This document shows, in pieces, positions 46,801 to 55,870 of a stretch of 64,000 nt of DNA. Each line of letters opens with the position of its first letter. Position 1 is the first letter of the stretch. Made by a program: the position numbers and the translations under genes. The DNA is from a virus. The notes beneath the pieces were generated by a model. The model worked only from the letters and a program-made list of their open reading frames with translations. It searched no databases and was not told the origin of the DNA. The DNA is taken from IMG/VR virus record IMGVR_UViG_3300017917_002237, positions 1-64,000 of that record. One strand, 5' to 3'.

Positions 46801-49497
46801 ATGGCCGCTTACATACGTTCCAAAATAACCAATAGTGATTTCACAGATGTAACCATTGAAGCCAAAGACAGCAATGCCAAGGTACGCCAAGACGGTACAT
46901 TCAAGTTGCCAGTCGCATCTGGTATCAACGCAGAAACACCAGTGGGCAGTATCAGATACAACGACGTATTACAAAAAATACAGTTCAAAACCGACACCGG
47001 CTGGAAAGTTATCGATGCCATAACAGATGGCCTGGCCACAGAGCAATATGTCAATAATGCCATCAATAATCTAGCGCCAGTGGCCAGATCCGGTAATTTT
47101 GATGATCTTTATAATAAACCCAATACACTAGCAGGTTATGGTATTATTGATGATGTTGCTTCTAAGTATTATGTAAACGAAGCAATTTCCTCACTGCTTG
47201 GTGGTGCCCCAACATTTTTAGACACACTGAATGAAATAGCCAATGCTATTAACAATGATCCGGATTTTAGTAACAACGTAGTTACTCAACTATCAAACAA
47301 ATTAAATTTAAGTGGTGGCACTCTTACTGGTCCACTCTATCTAAGTGGCCCACCCGGTGCAGCCAACCAGGCAGCAACCAAGGCCTATGTAGATAGCGTA
47401 ACATCTGGCATTGTCATATACAATACAGATGACTTGCCCGAAGGCAGCACAAACTTATATTATACAAATGCCCGTGCCACTGCGGCCGCCAAGAACGCGA
47501 TAAGTGCTGGCACAGGAGTGAGCTATAACAGTGGCACAGGAGTTGTGTCAATAGGACAAAATGTTTCCACCAGCAGTAATGTTACTTTTAATACTGTAAC
47601 TGCAAATGAATTTAATATTGAAGCCACAGGTGACTACACAGTAACCAGCGCCACCAATATTGTTCTAGATGCTGGCATGGAAGTGCTGGTAAGAAGTCCG
47701 CTGACTCTTGCAAGTTATACAACCACACAACTTGATGACCTATTGGTACAAAACGGTACCATAGCATTTGATAGTGTAACAGGTACATTAAAAATATATA
47801 CAAGTTTGGGTTGGACTGAGGTAGTAGGAGGTGGTGGGTTCAGTGGTGACTATAACGATCTTATTAACAAACCTGTTCTGTTCAGTGGCAGTTATAACGA
47901 CCTGACCAATAAACCCACTATCCCAACCAACACGAATCAACTGATCAATGGCGCAGGTTTTATTACAAGTTCTAGTCTAACATGGTCAAATATCACCGGC
48001 AAGCCGGTGTTTGCCACAGTGGCAACGTCTGGCAGTTATACTGATTTAACCAACAAGCCCGACTTGACTACCAAACTGAACTTGTCAGGCGGAGCAATGA
48101 CGGGTGCGTTAATTTTAAACGGTGCCCCAATAATTCCAAACCAAGCCGCTACTAAACAATATGTAGACGACAACATTCCATACAGTATATTAGATCTTGG
48201 CATAGAAGACGGAACAGATGGGCAAGTATTAACCACTGACGGTGCAGGCAATTTTACATTTAAAACTGTATCAGGAACAGGCGGTGGTGGCGCATCTACT
48301 TGGTCTGATATAAGTTTTGAAGGCGGTGGCTTTACTGATCCTCCCGCAGAATACAGCGACGAAGAAGTCATATTAGATGGCGGACTTTTAGATGTAGATT
48401 ATAATAGTATTATTAATCCGCCCAACATACCCACCGCTCTGAGTCAGCTAACAAATGATGTTGGCTTCTTAACTTCAGAAACAGATAGCCAAACATTGTC
48501 CTTAGTGGGCAATCAGCTGAGTATCAGTAATGGTAATACCATTACACTGCCTTCTACCGTGGCCGATTATAATGATCTAGCCAACTTGCCAGATCTCAGT
48601 GTATATCAGTTGGCCAGTTCAGCGTTTAGTGGCAATTACAATGATCTAACGAATACACCAGCTATACCATCCAAGGTAAGTGATCTAACCAACGACAGTG
48701 GTTTCTTAACTGGTGTCACATGGACACAGGTAAGTGGCAAGCCTACTATACCTTCTAAAGTTAGTGATCTAACCAATGACGTGGGATATATGTCCAGCGT
48801 GGATTGGTCTGACATTATAAGTAAACCCAGTTTTGCCACAGTGGCAACTAGTGGCAGTTACAATGATTTGTCAAACAAGCCAACTATTCCTACTGATGTG
48901 GGTGATCTAACTGACACTGGCAGTCTATTGAGTGGAACTGCCAGTATTTTAGTATCAACAAATGCAACCGGTGACGAAGGCGGCGAGGTACAGCTGGCAA
49001 AACCGCCAAATGCTACACTCAATGGTGGCATAGTCTTTGATGCTTACCAAAACAGGCTTAGAATTTTTGAAAATGGTGGCGACTATAGAGGTATACACAT
49101 TGATTTAACCAAAGCGCCCGCTGGTGTAGCCGGTGAATTAATGTGGAAGAAGACTGCATTTGTTAATGCCGGCACATTTGTCACCATGGACAATCTCAAA
49201 GTTTCAGTTACGACTAGTGGTGCTCGTGGATTGAGCATAGGTGCAGTAAGCACAAACTTTACTGCTAATGTGAGCGGATGGTTTGGATATACTGGTGGTG
49301 GTGGTGGCGCCTCTGCTTATAATGTCGCCTATACTACTACAGCATCTGGTTCTGCATTTGGTTGGAGTTTTGGCACAGAAGGTGATACTGCACAATATAA
49401 CATATTAGACAGAACAAATAGTAGAATGTATCGTGTTACCATGATGATCGGCGGTGGCTATATCAACAACTTTATCTGTATTGAGAGATTGATTTAA
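46801..49497 (+). CDS. long tail-fibre protein
   Basis: 898 residues. It has phage-fibre repeats (LNLSGGTLTGPLYLSGPP...QAATKAYVD and LNLSGGAMTGALILNG...QAATKQYVD) and many copies of (S/N/D)-Y-(N/T)-D-L-x-N-K-P with WSDI/WSNITGKP. The C-terminal 150 residues lack repeats (GGGGGASAYNVAYTTTASGS) and are a candidate receptor-binding domain. GGTAAATA and AGGAAG lie upstream. It is first gene of the plus-strand structural run. Confidence 0.9.
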   Translation: MAAYIRSKITNSDFTDVTIEAKDSNAKVRQDGTFKLPVASGINAETPVGSIRYNDVLQKIQFKTDTGWKVIDAITDGLATEQYVNNAINNLAPVARSGNFDDLYNKPNTLAGYGIIDDVASKYYVNEAISSLLGGAPTFLDTLNEIANAINNDPDFSNNVVTQLSNKLNLSGGTLTGPLYLSGPPGAANQAATKAYVDSVTSGIVIYNTDDLPEGSTNLYYTNARATAAAKNAISAGTGVSYNSGTGVVSIGQNVSTSSNVTFNTVTANEFNIEATGDYTVTSATNIVLDAGMEVLVRSPLTLASYTTTQLDDLLVQNGTIAFDSVTGTLKIYTSLGWTEVVGGGGFSGDYNDLINKPVLFSGSYNDLTNKPTIPTNTNQLINGAGFITSSSLTWSNITGKPVFATVATSGSYTDLTNKPDLTTKLNLSGGAMTGALILNGAPIIPNQAATKQYVDDNIPYSILDLGIEDGTDGQVLTTDGAGNFTFKTVSGTGGGGASTWSDISFEGGGFTDPPAEYSDEEVILDGGLLDVDYNSIINPPNIPTALSQLTNDVGFLTSETDSQTLSLVGNQLSISNGNTITLPSTVADYNDLANLPDLSVYQLASSAFSGNYNDLTNTPAIPSKVSDLTNDSGFLTGVTWTQVSGKPTIPSKVSDLTNDVGYMSSVDWSDIISKPSFATVATSGSYNDLSNKPTIPTDVGDLTDTGSLLSGTASILVSTNATGDEGGEVQLAKPPNATLNGGIVFDAYQNRLRIFENGGDYRGIHIDLTKAPAGVAGELMWKKTAFVNAGTFVTMDNLKVSVTTSGARGLSIGAVSTNFTANVSGWFGYTGGGGGASAYNVAYTTTASGSAFGWSFGTEGDTAQYNILDRTNSRMYRVTMMIGGGYINNFICIERLI

Positions 49498-49513
49498 AAT
49501 CACGGAGCTTTAA

Positions 49514-51076
49514 ATGAAAAAAGAATATCTAGTAACTGTAAAAACACCTGACGAATTTGATAGTCTGCACGAAGATTTAATTACAGACAGAACTCGAGGA
49601 CATTATCTAGCTGACAGACTTAACGGCATTGATACTAGTATACCCAATGTCCCAGATAGACCCGTGGAATTATTAAACTATCGCCCTGGTAGCCTGCGTA
49701 CAGCGCATTATAGTTTAACTGATCAAGAGGCAGAGCAGCTTCGTAATGACCAACGTGTTGCATCAGTAGATCTTCACATGAAGCATAGAGAAAATTTAAA
49801 AGTAATACACTGTGCTAGCCAAACTGGGTTATTCGACAAAAGTTTTGTTACAAATAATCAACATCTAAATTGGGCTTTAAAAAGTTCCACTAGACCAACA
49901 GACCCATTTGTATCTTCACAACAATTAAACACGACATATCCATATTGCTTGGACGGTGAGCATGTTGATATTGTAATTGTAGACAGTGGCATCACGCCCA
50001 ACCACCCCGAGTTCGCAGTTAACGCAGATGGTACTGGTGGTAGTAGAGTTAAACAAATAGACTGGTATGCCGAAACAGGTCTACCAGGTAGCATGCCCGT
50101 AAATCCATATGTAGACGAGGATGGTCATGGCACGCATGTTGCAGGTATCGCAGCTGGTAATACCTGTGGATGGGCCAGAAAAGCCAATATATATTCTATT
50201 AAAGCTATAACAGGCTGGAACCCTGGTATAGATATCTATGAAGTTTTTGACCTAATACGTCTATGGCATCTGAATAAAGAAATAAATCCTGTAACAGGTA
50301 AAAAGAACCCGACTATCGTTAATAATAGCTGGGCGTTTATAGCAGTTACTGGTTCTATATCAGGAATAAGTTATAGAGGAACCTGGTACCCAGGAAATTT
50401 ATCGGCATCGACCAGGGCTAGCTATGGCCTAGTAAATTATACTCCATGGTATGGTGGTAATCTGCATGGTGTTAGAGTACCAAGTATAGATGCAGAAATA
50501 GAGGAATGTATCGCTGCTGGCGTCATCGTGGTGGCGGCCGCCGGTAATTATGCACATAAAATTGACATCCCGGGAGGTGTTGATTATGACAATTATTATG
50601 TTGATAATTGGGGTGCAGAATATTATAATAGAGGGGCAACTCCAGGCGGCACTGTAGGAGTAATATGTGTTGGCAACATAGATTCTATTACCCCGGAACA
50701 AAAAAGCACCAGCTCTGAATGTGGTCCAAGGGTAGATATATATGCACCGGGCACGTCAATAATGAGCTCGTGTACTTTTGGTGTCAGTGATGCTAGAAAT
50801 AACAGCTATTTCAAAGCAAAGTTATCTGGAACCAGCATGGCAAGTCCACAGGTACTAGGTGCTCTATCGTTGCTATTACAATCTAAACCTTGGCTAACAC
50901 CAACACAAGCACTAACTGCACTAAAGACATTGTCGGTAACTAATAGAATAACAGATACATCACCAGTCAGTTATACTAACTACAGAAGTCTGCAGGGTAG
51001 CACAAATAGATATCTATACATGCCCTATACAGGTAATGATACTGGCAAAACTGTTCGTCTACGAGCTATAGAATGA
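49514..51076 (+). CDS. subtilisin-like serine protease (S8)
   Basis: 520 residues. Asp in DIVIVDSGITPNHPEF, His in DEDGHGTHVAGIAAG and Ser in LSGTSMASPQVLGAL are the S8 catalytic triad; EECIAAGVIVVAAAGN fits the oxyanion region. No classical signal peptide, but an N-terminal region like an inhibitor propeptide. It may process the adjacent fibre or other virion proteins, or target the host surface. CGGAG precedes the ATG. Confidence 0.92.
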   Translation: MKKEYLVTVKTPDEFDSLHEDLITDRTRGHYLADRLNGIDTSIPNVPDRPVELLNYRPGSLRTAHYSLTDQEAEQLRNDQRVASVDLHMKHRENLKVIHCASQTGLFDKSFVTNNQHLNWALKSSTRPTDPFVSSQQLNTTYPYCLDGEHVDIVIVDSGITPNHPEFAVNADGTGGSRVKQIDWYAETGLPGSMPVNPYVDEDGHGTHVAGIAAGNTCGWARKANIYSIKAITGWNPGIDIYEVFDLIRLWHLNKEINPVTGKKNPTIVNNSWAFIAVTGSISGISYRGTWYPGNLSASTRASYGLVNYTPWYGGNLHGVRVPSIDAEIEECIAAGVIVVAAAGNYAHKIDIPGGVDYDNYYVDNWGAEYYNRGATPGGTVGVICVGNIDSITPEQKSTSSECGPRVDIYAPGTSIMSSCTFGVSDARNNSYFKAKLSGTSMASPQVLGALSLLLQSKPWLTPTQALTALKTLSVTNRITDTSPVSYTNYRSLQGSTNRYLYMPYTGNDTGKTVRLRAIE

Positions 51077-51939
51077 TTGAACAAGCAGAAATACACTGGC
51101 ATATCACAGACAAATGCCATTATGATTGTGAATATTGTCCCACACGTTATCGTGCAGGTAAAAATACTAATGGTATAGAAAAATATTTAGATGTAGTCAA
51201 AAAATTACAAGACAGTAGATACAAGCACGCAAAGTCTATATACTGGAAAATAGGTGGAGGTGAACCGCTGGCTTTTAATGGATTAACTACATTACTAAAA
51301 GAAATTAAAAAGCAGCCATCTACGATAAGATTAGACACCAGCGGCGGTGATACCTGGTTTAATTTTGTCGAGGTAAAAAATTTAATCGACATAGTAAAGT
51401 TAACACATCATCATTGGCAAAATATCAGTGTATTGGAATTCATAATCGACACCTGCAAAGAAAATCAGGTTGACATGATCATTGAAATACCCCTAACTCC
51501 GGGCAGAGTAAAAGAAGACCTGGCATTGGTAGACGAATTGCGTGGTAGAGGCGTTAATGCTAGAAAACAAGAACTTAGAGATGAACACAATAATTTATGG
51601 CCAGGCTACAGCAGGAGAGAGATGAATATAATCATGGGCCTGCCAGAAGATTGGGAACCGCCCCCACCAGGTTACAATCCCAATCCCCCATATGTTGATC
51701 TAAGTGTAGCGCCAGACGACGGGTCTCCAAGTTATACTGGCAAACCCTGCTATGCAGGTGTTGACTATCTGTTTATCAGCGGTAGAGGCTATACTAATGC
51801 CAGCGAGTGTGGTGGCAGAGAACTTGGCAATGTATTTGATGACAACTGGCAGGCTCCGACTACGGCATTTGCCTGCCCCATGCTATGGTGCAGATCATCA
51901 AAAGACAGACAAAGAATTCGAGTAAACTGTCAGGAATAA
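51073..51939 (+). CDS. radical SAM enzyme with SPASM-like C-terminus
   Basis: 288 residues. CHYDCEYC binds the radical [4Fe-4S] cluster; KIGGGEPLAFNGL is the GGE motif. Later Cys (CYAGVDYL, CGGREL, CPMLWC, VNCQE) resemble a SPASM-type auxiliary cluster region, typical of peptide- or protein-modifying members. It is translationally coupled to the subtilisin (ATGA). The target could be the fibre or a peptide; unknown. Confidence 0.8.
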   Translation: MIEQAEIHWHITDKCHYDCEYCPTRYRAGKNTNGIEKYLDVVKKLQDSRYKHAKSIYWKIGGGEPLAFNGLTTLLKEIKKQPSTIRLDTSGGDTWFNFVEVKNLIDIVKLTHHHWQNISVLEFIIDTCKENQVDMIIEIPLTPGRVKEDLALVDELRGRGVNARKQELRDEHNNLWPGYSRREMNIIMGLPEDWEPPPPGYNPNPPYVDLSVAPDDGSPSYTGKPCYAGVDYLFISGRGYTNASECGGRELGNVFDDNWQAPTTAFACPMLWCRSSKDRQRIRVNCQE

Positions 51940-52457
51940 GTGGTCATGCAGGTTAATTTATAACCCTGTTGATTGATAAAACTTATACCTGGTAAAAATT
52001 CCAATCCTGCTAGCACCGCATGTATTTGTTGACCAGGTGATATATTCCAGTATTCTGTAAGCAATTCACCAGTAGCCTTCAATGTGCCGCCGGTGGCTAG
52101 TATATCGTCCACCACTAGTACTGGACCTTGTATACTATTTGATTTTAATAGACTCAGTGAAGCAGTACTGTATTCTGTATCATAAATTTTGGTCACAACT
52201 TCACCAGGCAACTTACCAGGCTTTCTGGCCAAAAACAATGGTATTCTAAGTTCGTCTGCAATAGCGGCTCCCCAGATAAAGCCACGTGCGTCAATGGCAA
52301 CAATGCTATTAACATTATTGTTGGTTGCCTGTTTGACGAACCATTTTATAGTATACCTAAATACTTCTGGATTTTCTAGTATGCTGGTTACATCCAGAAA
52401 TTTAACACCGGGTTTGGGAAAGTTATCAACTGTTCTTATAAAATTTTTGATATCCAT
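51930..52457 (-). CDS. apt: adenine phosphoribosyltransferase
   Basis: 175 residues. FPKPGVKFLDVTSIL, ARGFIWGAAIADEL and VLVVDDILATGGTLKA (PRPP-binding motif) are characteristic of Apt. Converts adenine and PRPP to AMP, saving purine from host nucleic-acid breakdown. It converges with the radical SAM gene and overlaps its end by 10 bases. Confidence 0.95.
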   Translation of the reverse strand: MDIKNFIRTVDNFPKPGVKFLDVTSILENPEVFRYTIKWFVKQATNNNVNSIVAIDARGFIWGAAIADELRIPLFLARKPGKLPGEVVTKIYDTEYSTASLSLLKSNSIQGPVLVVDDILATGGTLKATGELLTEYWNISPGQQIHAVLAGLEFLPGISFINQQGYKLTCMTTYS

Positions 52458-52472
52458 GGGTCACTCATGAAG

Positions 52473-52493
52473 AAAGGGTACAATGTACCCTTT
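52473..52493. terminator. palindromic hairpin
   Basis: AAAGGGTAC/GTACCCTTT, 9-bp stem with 3-base loop and T/A-rich ends. Situated between apt and the 52516-52773 gene; would end minus-strand transcription of the latter. Confidence 0.6.
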
Positions 52494-52515
52494 ACTTATC
52501 TAGCTAGACTAAAGT

Positions 52516-52773
52516 TTAGACTAGACCCAGAGCCATAGCACGATAGCCAGCGGCTACGATTTCACGGCTAGGAGTACCCAGGCGGTACTTGGTGGTCTCA
52601 CGACCCTTGGTATCAGTATGCTGGTTAGCATAGATAGCAAAACCCTGGAAGCGCAGGTCACTGACCGTAGCACGAGGATTCTTAATACCAAAACGCTGGC
52701 TGATTTGAGCAGCGGTCAGCTCTTCACCACTACGGAGAGCTTGCAGAAGCTTACTAGACTTAGTAACGTTCAT
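52516..52773 (-). CDS. winged-helix/HTH small protein
   Basis: 85 residues from the ATG at 52773 (AAAGGA nine bases upstream). LTAAQISQRFGIKNPRATVS is a helix-turn-helix followed by a wing (GFAIYANQH...KYRLG). Similar DNA-binding proteins occur in T4-like cyanophages; target unknown. Confidence 0.7.
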   Translation of the reverse strand: MNVTKSSKLLQALRSGEELTAAQISQRFGIKNPRATVSDLRFQGFAIYANQHTDTKGRETTKYRLGTPSREIVAAGYRAMALGLV

Positions 52774-52832
52774 TTTTTGATTTCCTTTAAAGTTCATCGT
52801 TGTTAAACAACGTAGATCTATTATTACATAAA

Positions 52833-52867
52833 AAAACGGTAAAAGCAATAGTGCATTTTACCGTTTT
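52833..52867. terminator. bidirectional hairpin terminator
   Basis: AAAACGGTAAAA/TTTTACCGTTTT, 12-bp stem with an 11-base loop and flanking A/T runs. It separates the 52886 gene from the HTH gene. Confidence 0.75.
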
Positions 52868-52885
52868 AGTGGTTTATTTCACCGA

Positions 52886-53146
52886 TTAGGCTTTTTGGTT
52901 AATAAACTCGTTTAGGACCTTGGCCTTCTTGATAATTTCTTCCTCTGTGGGGAATGGTTTGAATGAAGGCATTGCGGGGAAGTCACTATTTTGAAATCCT
53001 GCACTCTCTGCTTTGGCATGTGCGAAGCTGACCTTATTGTTGAACTCGGTCATTGCCATGTCTCTATGTGCATGCCAGTCTTGTTCTAGCATTTCTTTTG
53101 CCATCTTGAGTAGTTCAAGACGAATTTCGTACCCATTTGTACTCAT
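52886..53146 (-). CDS. conserved phage protein, paralogue of 62759-63208 N-terminus
   Basis: 86 residues, helical. L-x-x-AKEMLEQDWHAHRDM..., PAMPSFKPFPTEEEI..AKVLNEFI matches the layout of the protein at 62759 (RVILNFEY..., YPNTPLFPAESEV..ARALKKFL). Family known in T4-like phages by sequence only. Confidence 0.65.
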   Translation of the reverse strand: MSTNGYEIRLELLKMAKEMLEQDWHAHRDMAMTEFNNKVSFAHAKAESAGFQNSDFPAMPSFKPFPTEEEIIKKAKVLNEFINQKA

Positions 53147-53171
53147 AATAATACCTCTCTATGTGTGTGAA

Positions 53172-53205
53172 AATAGCGTATACGCCTAGTGACGCATACG
53201 CTATT
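53172..53205 (-). terminator. hairpin terminator of the redox operon
   Basis: AATAGCGTAT (53172-53181) and ATACGCTATT (53196-53205) form a 10-bp stem, followed on the minus strand by TTTTC. It lies 30 bases after the ahpD stop. Confidence 0.75.
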
Positions 53206-53235
53206 ATATAGTCTTGTTCTTCTTAAATCTATATA

Positions 53236-53754
53236 TTAGTTACTCAAGACCTTGGAAACTGCATTAATTACGCTGGCAATTCTACCAATGTCACGCAACT
53301 GTTCTACTGTATAACCCTCTTGCTTGAGTGTTTCATAGTGAGCTTTCACACAGAAGTGGCATTTCCCCACAATGCTGGCAGCTAGACTATAGGCTTCGAA
53401 ACGAGCCTTGGTGGTACCACCGTGTGTACTAACAGCATTCATGCGTAGCTGTGCAGGCAAACCTTTTAGGTTAGCATCATCAGCCATTTCCACATAGGGA
53501 TACCATGTGTTGTTCATAGCCATCAAACTGGCCGCTGTCAGTGCCGCATCTGCTTCTTTGCGGTCGGCAATTTGTGCGTGTAGCCAAGTCCAGAACTTAC
53601 TGTTACCAGTGGCAAAGGCTGCTGCCACTGCAACAGCTTCTGCTTCCTCTACTGGTAGAGTTGAACGCTTGATAACTGCGTCAATGTTCAATTTTGAATC
53701 TTTGGCATATTCTGGTATGCTAGATTCTTTTAGTGCATCAACCCATGCTGTCAT
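53236..53754 (-). CDS. ahpD: AhpD-like alkylhydroperoxidase
   Basis: 172 residues. E...VGKCHFCVKAHYETL keeps the Glu, the redox pair CxxC and the His of AhpD's active site, followed by QLRDIGRIASVINA. In mycobacteria AhpD reduces AhpC. An AhpC of the matching type is encoded 1.2 kb upstream in the same operon. ATGA overlap with the CDGSH gene. Confidence 0.88.
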   Translation of the reverse strand: MTAWVDALKESSIPEYAKDSKLNIDAVIKRSTLPVEEAEAVAVAAAFATGNSKFWTWLHAQIADRKEADAALTAASLMAMNNTWYPYVEMADDANLKGLPAQLRMNAVSTHGGTTKARFEAYSLAASIVGKCHFCVKAHYETLKQEGYTVEQLRDIGRIASVINAVSKVLSN

Positions 53755-53918
53755 AGTGGATCCTCCTCATCGTCAAATACACTTAATTCGTATTTTTCTA
53801 ATTCTATCTGGTAATCTTCTTCGCTGAGATTATGCCATCCCATGCACTTACCGTTTGGGCTTCGGCCGCAGCCACAAGCGCCAAACTCTTCTGTATTTTC
53901 TTTCACTCTTACTTGCAT
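53751..53918 (-). CDS. CDGSH-type iron-sulfur protein
   Basis: 55 residues. CGCGRSPNGKCMGWH follows C-x-C-x2-S-x4-C-x-G-x-H, that is, the CDGSH [2Fe-2S] motif with D changed to M. The acidic C-terminus ends DDEEDPL. ATGA overlap with ahpD. May carry electrons or sense redox state. Confidence 0.7.
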   Translation of the reverse strand: MQVRVKENTEEFGACGCGRSPNGKCMGWHNLSEEDYQIELEKYELSVFDDEEDPL

Positions 53919-54313
53919 TTTGTTGCCTCCGCTAATTCTTTATAGCCTGCCCAACTTGGATGAACTCCGTCTTTCTGCAGACTTTTTATAGGAAGAACTG
54001 TGTCTCCGTATTCTGCCGCCATCTGCTTTATAGTTTCCTGAATATCAGGTTTAATTGCAGGCAAAATCCAAAAAACGCAGGCGTTAGTTCCTACTTTTTC
54101 TCTAATACGTTGTAATTCTGCCTTGGTTCTAACGCCTTTATGATCATTAGAACCAAGACTGATAATCACAGTTTTGGCAGTTAGATCATTTTTTAAATAA
54201 TCACGATTCCACTGCCATGTATTCCAACCTCCCTTTGCATAGGCAACACATTCAGTTTTAAACTGGTGTGTACCCACAGCTATACTATCTCCTAAGATTA
54301 AACAATCAAGCAT
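53909..54313 (-). CDS. SGNH/GDSL hydrolase
   Basis: 134 residues from the ATG at 54313. LILGDSIAVG (Ser nucleophile), SLGSNDH (Gly/Asn oxyanion) and DGVHPSWAGY (Asp, His). Small member; may deacetylate or de-esterify a cell-surface sugar. Overlaps both neighbours in the operon. Confidence 0.8.
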   Translation of the reverse strand: MLDCLILGDSIAVGTHQFKTECVAYAKGGWNTWQWNRDYLKNDLTAKTVIISLGSNDHKGVRTKAELQRIREKVGTNACVFWILPAIKPDIQETIKQMAAEYGDTVLPIKSLQKDGVHPSWAGYKELAEATKCK

Positions 54314-54935
54314 GATATCCCTTTGCACTTAATACGATTTTACAAATATGTTCCAGTCGTTCGATGTGTTCAAAAGCCCTCCATGGGCTAGTATCAATAG
54401 CAACAACGCCGTGCCCTTTAATGCCAACAATGTCGTAATCAATATTGCCGTTTTTATCAAGACCCAATTTCTCATGACACTGATCAGCAAGTTCTTGACT
54501 AATGGGCGGAACATCTCCCACGTTAGGTGCCACCTTAGTATAGCGACTAAGTTCAGGAAAGTCATTGGCCAAGGTACTTAACTCGATCCCACAATGCATG
54601 GCCGCAATGCAGTAAGTTGGGTGTAGATGCACCACAACCCTAACTTCATTACTGTGTTGCCCCATATTTTTTTGCAGACCAAAATGTAGTGGAATTTCCC
54701 CGCTGGGCTTTAACGCACTGCTGATGTCACTATAAGTTTCCTCCCGCCACATTAGGCCGCTGACAATTTTAATCTTCTTGAACTGGTCAGGCTGTAGTGT
54801 TTGCTTACGGACGCCACTGGGTGTGATATAAAAGTGATCACGGTCGTGATGACGAATACTTACATTGCCATCACGACTGGTAATCCAGTTACGTCTATAT
54901 GCTTCAACTAAGGTGTCGCATATAGTTTCTAACAT
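54306..54935 (-). CDS. class II aldolase-family protein
   Basis: 209 residues. SRDGNVSIRHHDRDHFYITPSG is the N-terminal signature, VVVHLHPTYCIAAM and IKGHGVVAI give the zinc His residues. It resembles methylthioribulose-phosphate dehydratase or fuculose-phosphate aldolases. Reads TAATG from ahpC. Its role in the redox operon is not obvious. Confidence 0.8.
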   Translation of the reverse strand: MLETICDTLVEAYRRNWITSRDGNVSIRHHDRDHFYITPSGVRKQTLQPDQFKKIKIVSGLMWREETYSDISSALKPSGEIPLHFGLQKNMGQHSNEVRVVVHLHPTYCIAAMHCGIELSTLANDFPELSRYTKVAPNVGDVPPISQELADQCHEKLGLDKNGNIDYDIVGIKGHGVVAIDTSPWRAFEHIERLEHICKIVLSAKGYHA

Positions 54936-55480
54936 TACAGAGTCTCACCGCCTATAGCACGATTGCAAGGGCATAGCTCGCCAGTCTGTAGTGCATCTAG
55001 CACACGCAGAGTTTCGTCTGGGCTACGGCCAACGTCCAGGTTGTTTACTGTGACATGTTGAATAACATTGTCCGGATCAACAATGAATGTAGCACGTAAT
55101 GCGGCACCTGCTGGAGCGTAGAATACACCAAGCTGTTCAGCAAGGCTTAGTTCGCCACGAGCAACGTCAGCAAACATCCAGCTGTTGGTCTTCTTTAAGT
55201 CTTCGTGGTGTGTACGCCATGCTAACTTACAGAACTCGTTGTCTGTGCTGCCTGTTAGTAGGATAGCATCACGGTCAGCAAAATCGCCAACCAACTTGTC
55301 ATAGGCAACGATTTCTGTAGGACATACGAAAGTAAAGTCCTTAGGATAGAATACGATGACTTTCCACTTGCCTTCGAAACTACGTTCTGTAATTGTTTCA
55401 AAAGCATTGTCTGGTGTCAGAGCACCTGGTTTAACGCCAGTTACTGCAAAGGCTGTTAGTTTATCACCTACTGTTTTCAT
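54935..55480 (-). CDS. ahpC: peroxiredoxin AhpC (C-x-C tail type)
   Basis: 181 residues. Peroxidatic Cys in DFTFVCPTEIVAY; resolving region ELCPCNRAIGGETL near the C-terminus with two Cys, the form that works with AhpD in actinobacteria, unlike the single-Cys AhpF-dependent form. It removes H2O2, alkyl hydroperoxides and peroxynitrite. Heads a five-gene coupled operon ending in ahpD. Confidence 0.93.
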   Translation of the reverse strand: MKTVGDKLTAFAVTGVKPGALTPDNAFETITERSFEGKWKVIVFYPKDFTFVCPTEIVAYDKLVGDFADRDAILLTGSTDNEFCKLAWRTHHEDLKKTNSWMFADVARGELSLAEQLGVFYAPAGAALRATFIVDPDNVIQHVTVNNLDVGRSPDETLRVLDALQTGELCPCNRAIGGETL

Positions 55481-55504
55481 TTGTGTTTCCTTTATAAAAA
55501 TGAA

Positions 55505-55855
55505 TTATTTTTGTGATTTGCAATTCGGGCAAATCAATTCTAAATTTTTCTCTGCATTGTTATGGCTATTGCCATCCCTATAGTCTACTAGTAGAGGAAT
55601 GGGTTCTCCGTTATGCAATGTATTCTCGCATACTTCACAACGATGGCCGCGATCCTGTATCAAATACTTCTTAACATACTCAGGCACTTGGCGCCATGCT
55701 GTTTCACCCTGATGTTCTTTCCACTCACTGACTAATAGTCTGCCACGGTGTTGCTGCTGGCAGCTATTATTGCAGTATTTGTTAGTGTAACTGTGGCCCT
55801 TGATAGGGTTAACTTTTCCACAGTTTAGACAAGTAAAACAACCTAAATTTGACAT
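55505..55855 (-). CDS. HNH-like protein with altered active site
   Basis: 116 residues. Two N-terminal Cys pairs (CLNCGK, YCNNSC) and RGHRCEVCEN...LLVDYRDGNSHNNAEKNLELICPNCKSQ. The fold is HNH, but the expected D-H-x-D-G is D-Y-R-D-G and the final H is K. Probably catalytically impaired; it may act as a binding protein. Confidence 0.7.
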   Translation of the reverse strand: MSNLGCFTCLNCGKVNPIKGHSYTNKYCNNSCQQQHRGRLLVSEWKEHQGETAWRQVPEYVKKYLIQDRGHRCEVCENTLHNGEPIPLLVDYRDGNSHNNAEKNLELICPNCKSQK

Positions 55856-55870
55856 CAGTTCCTCATTCTA

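Noticed and set aside
52500-52525. Possible palindrome CTAGACTAAAGTTTAGACTAG
   Set aside because: The two halves are not reverse complements; only part can pair.
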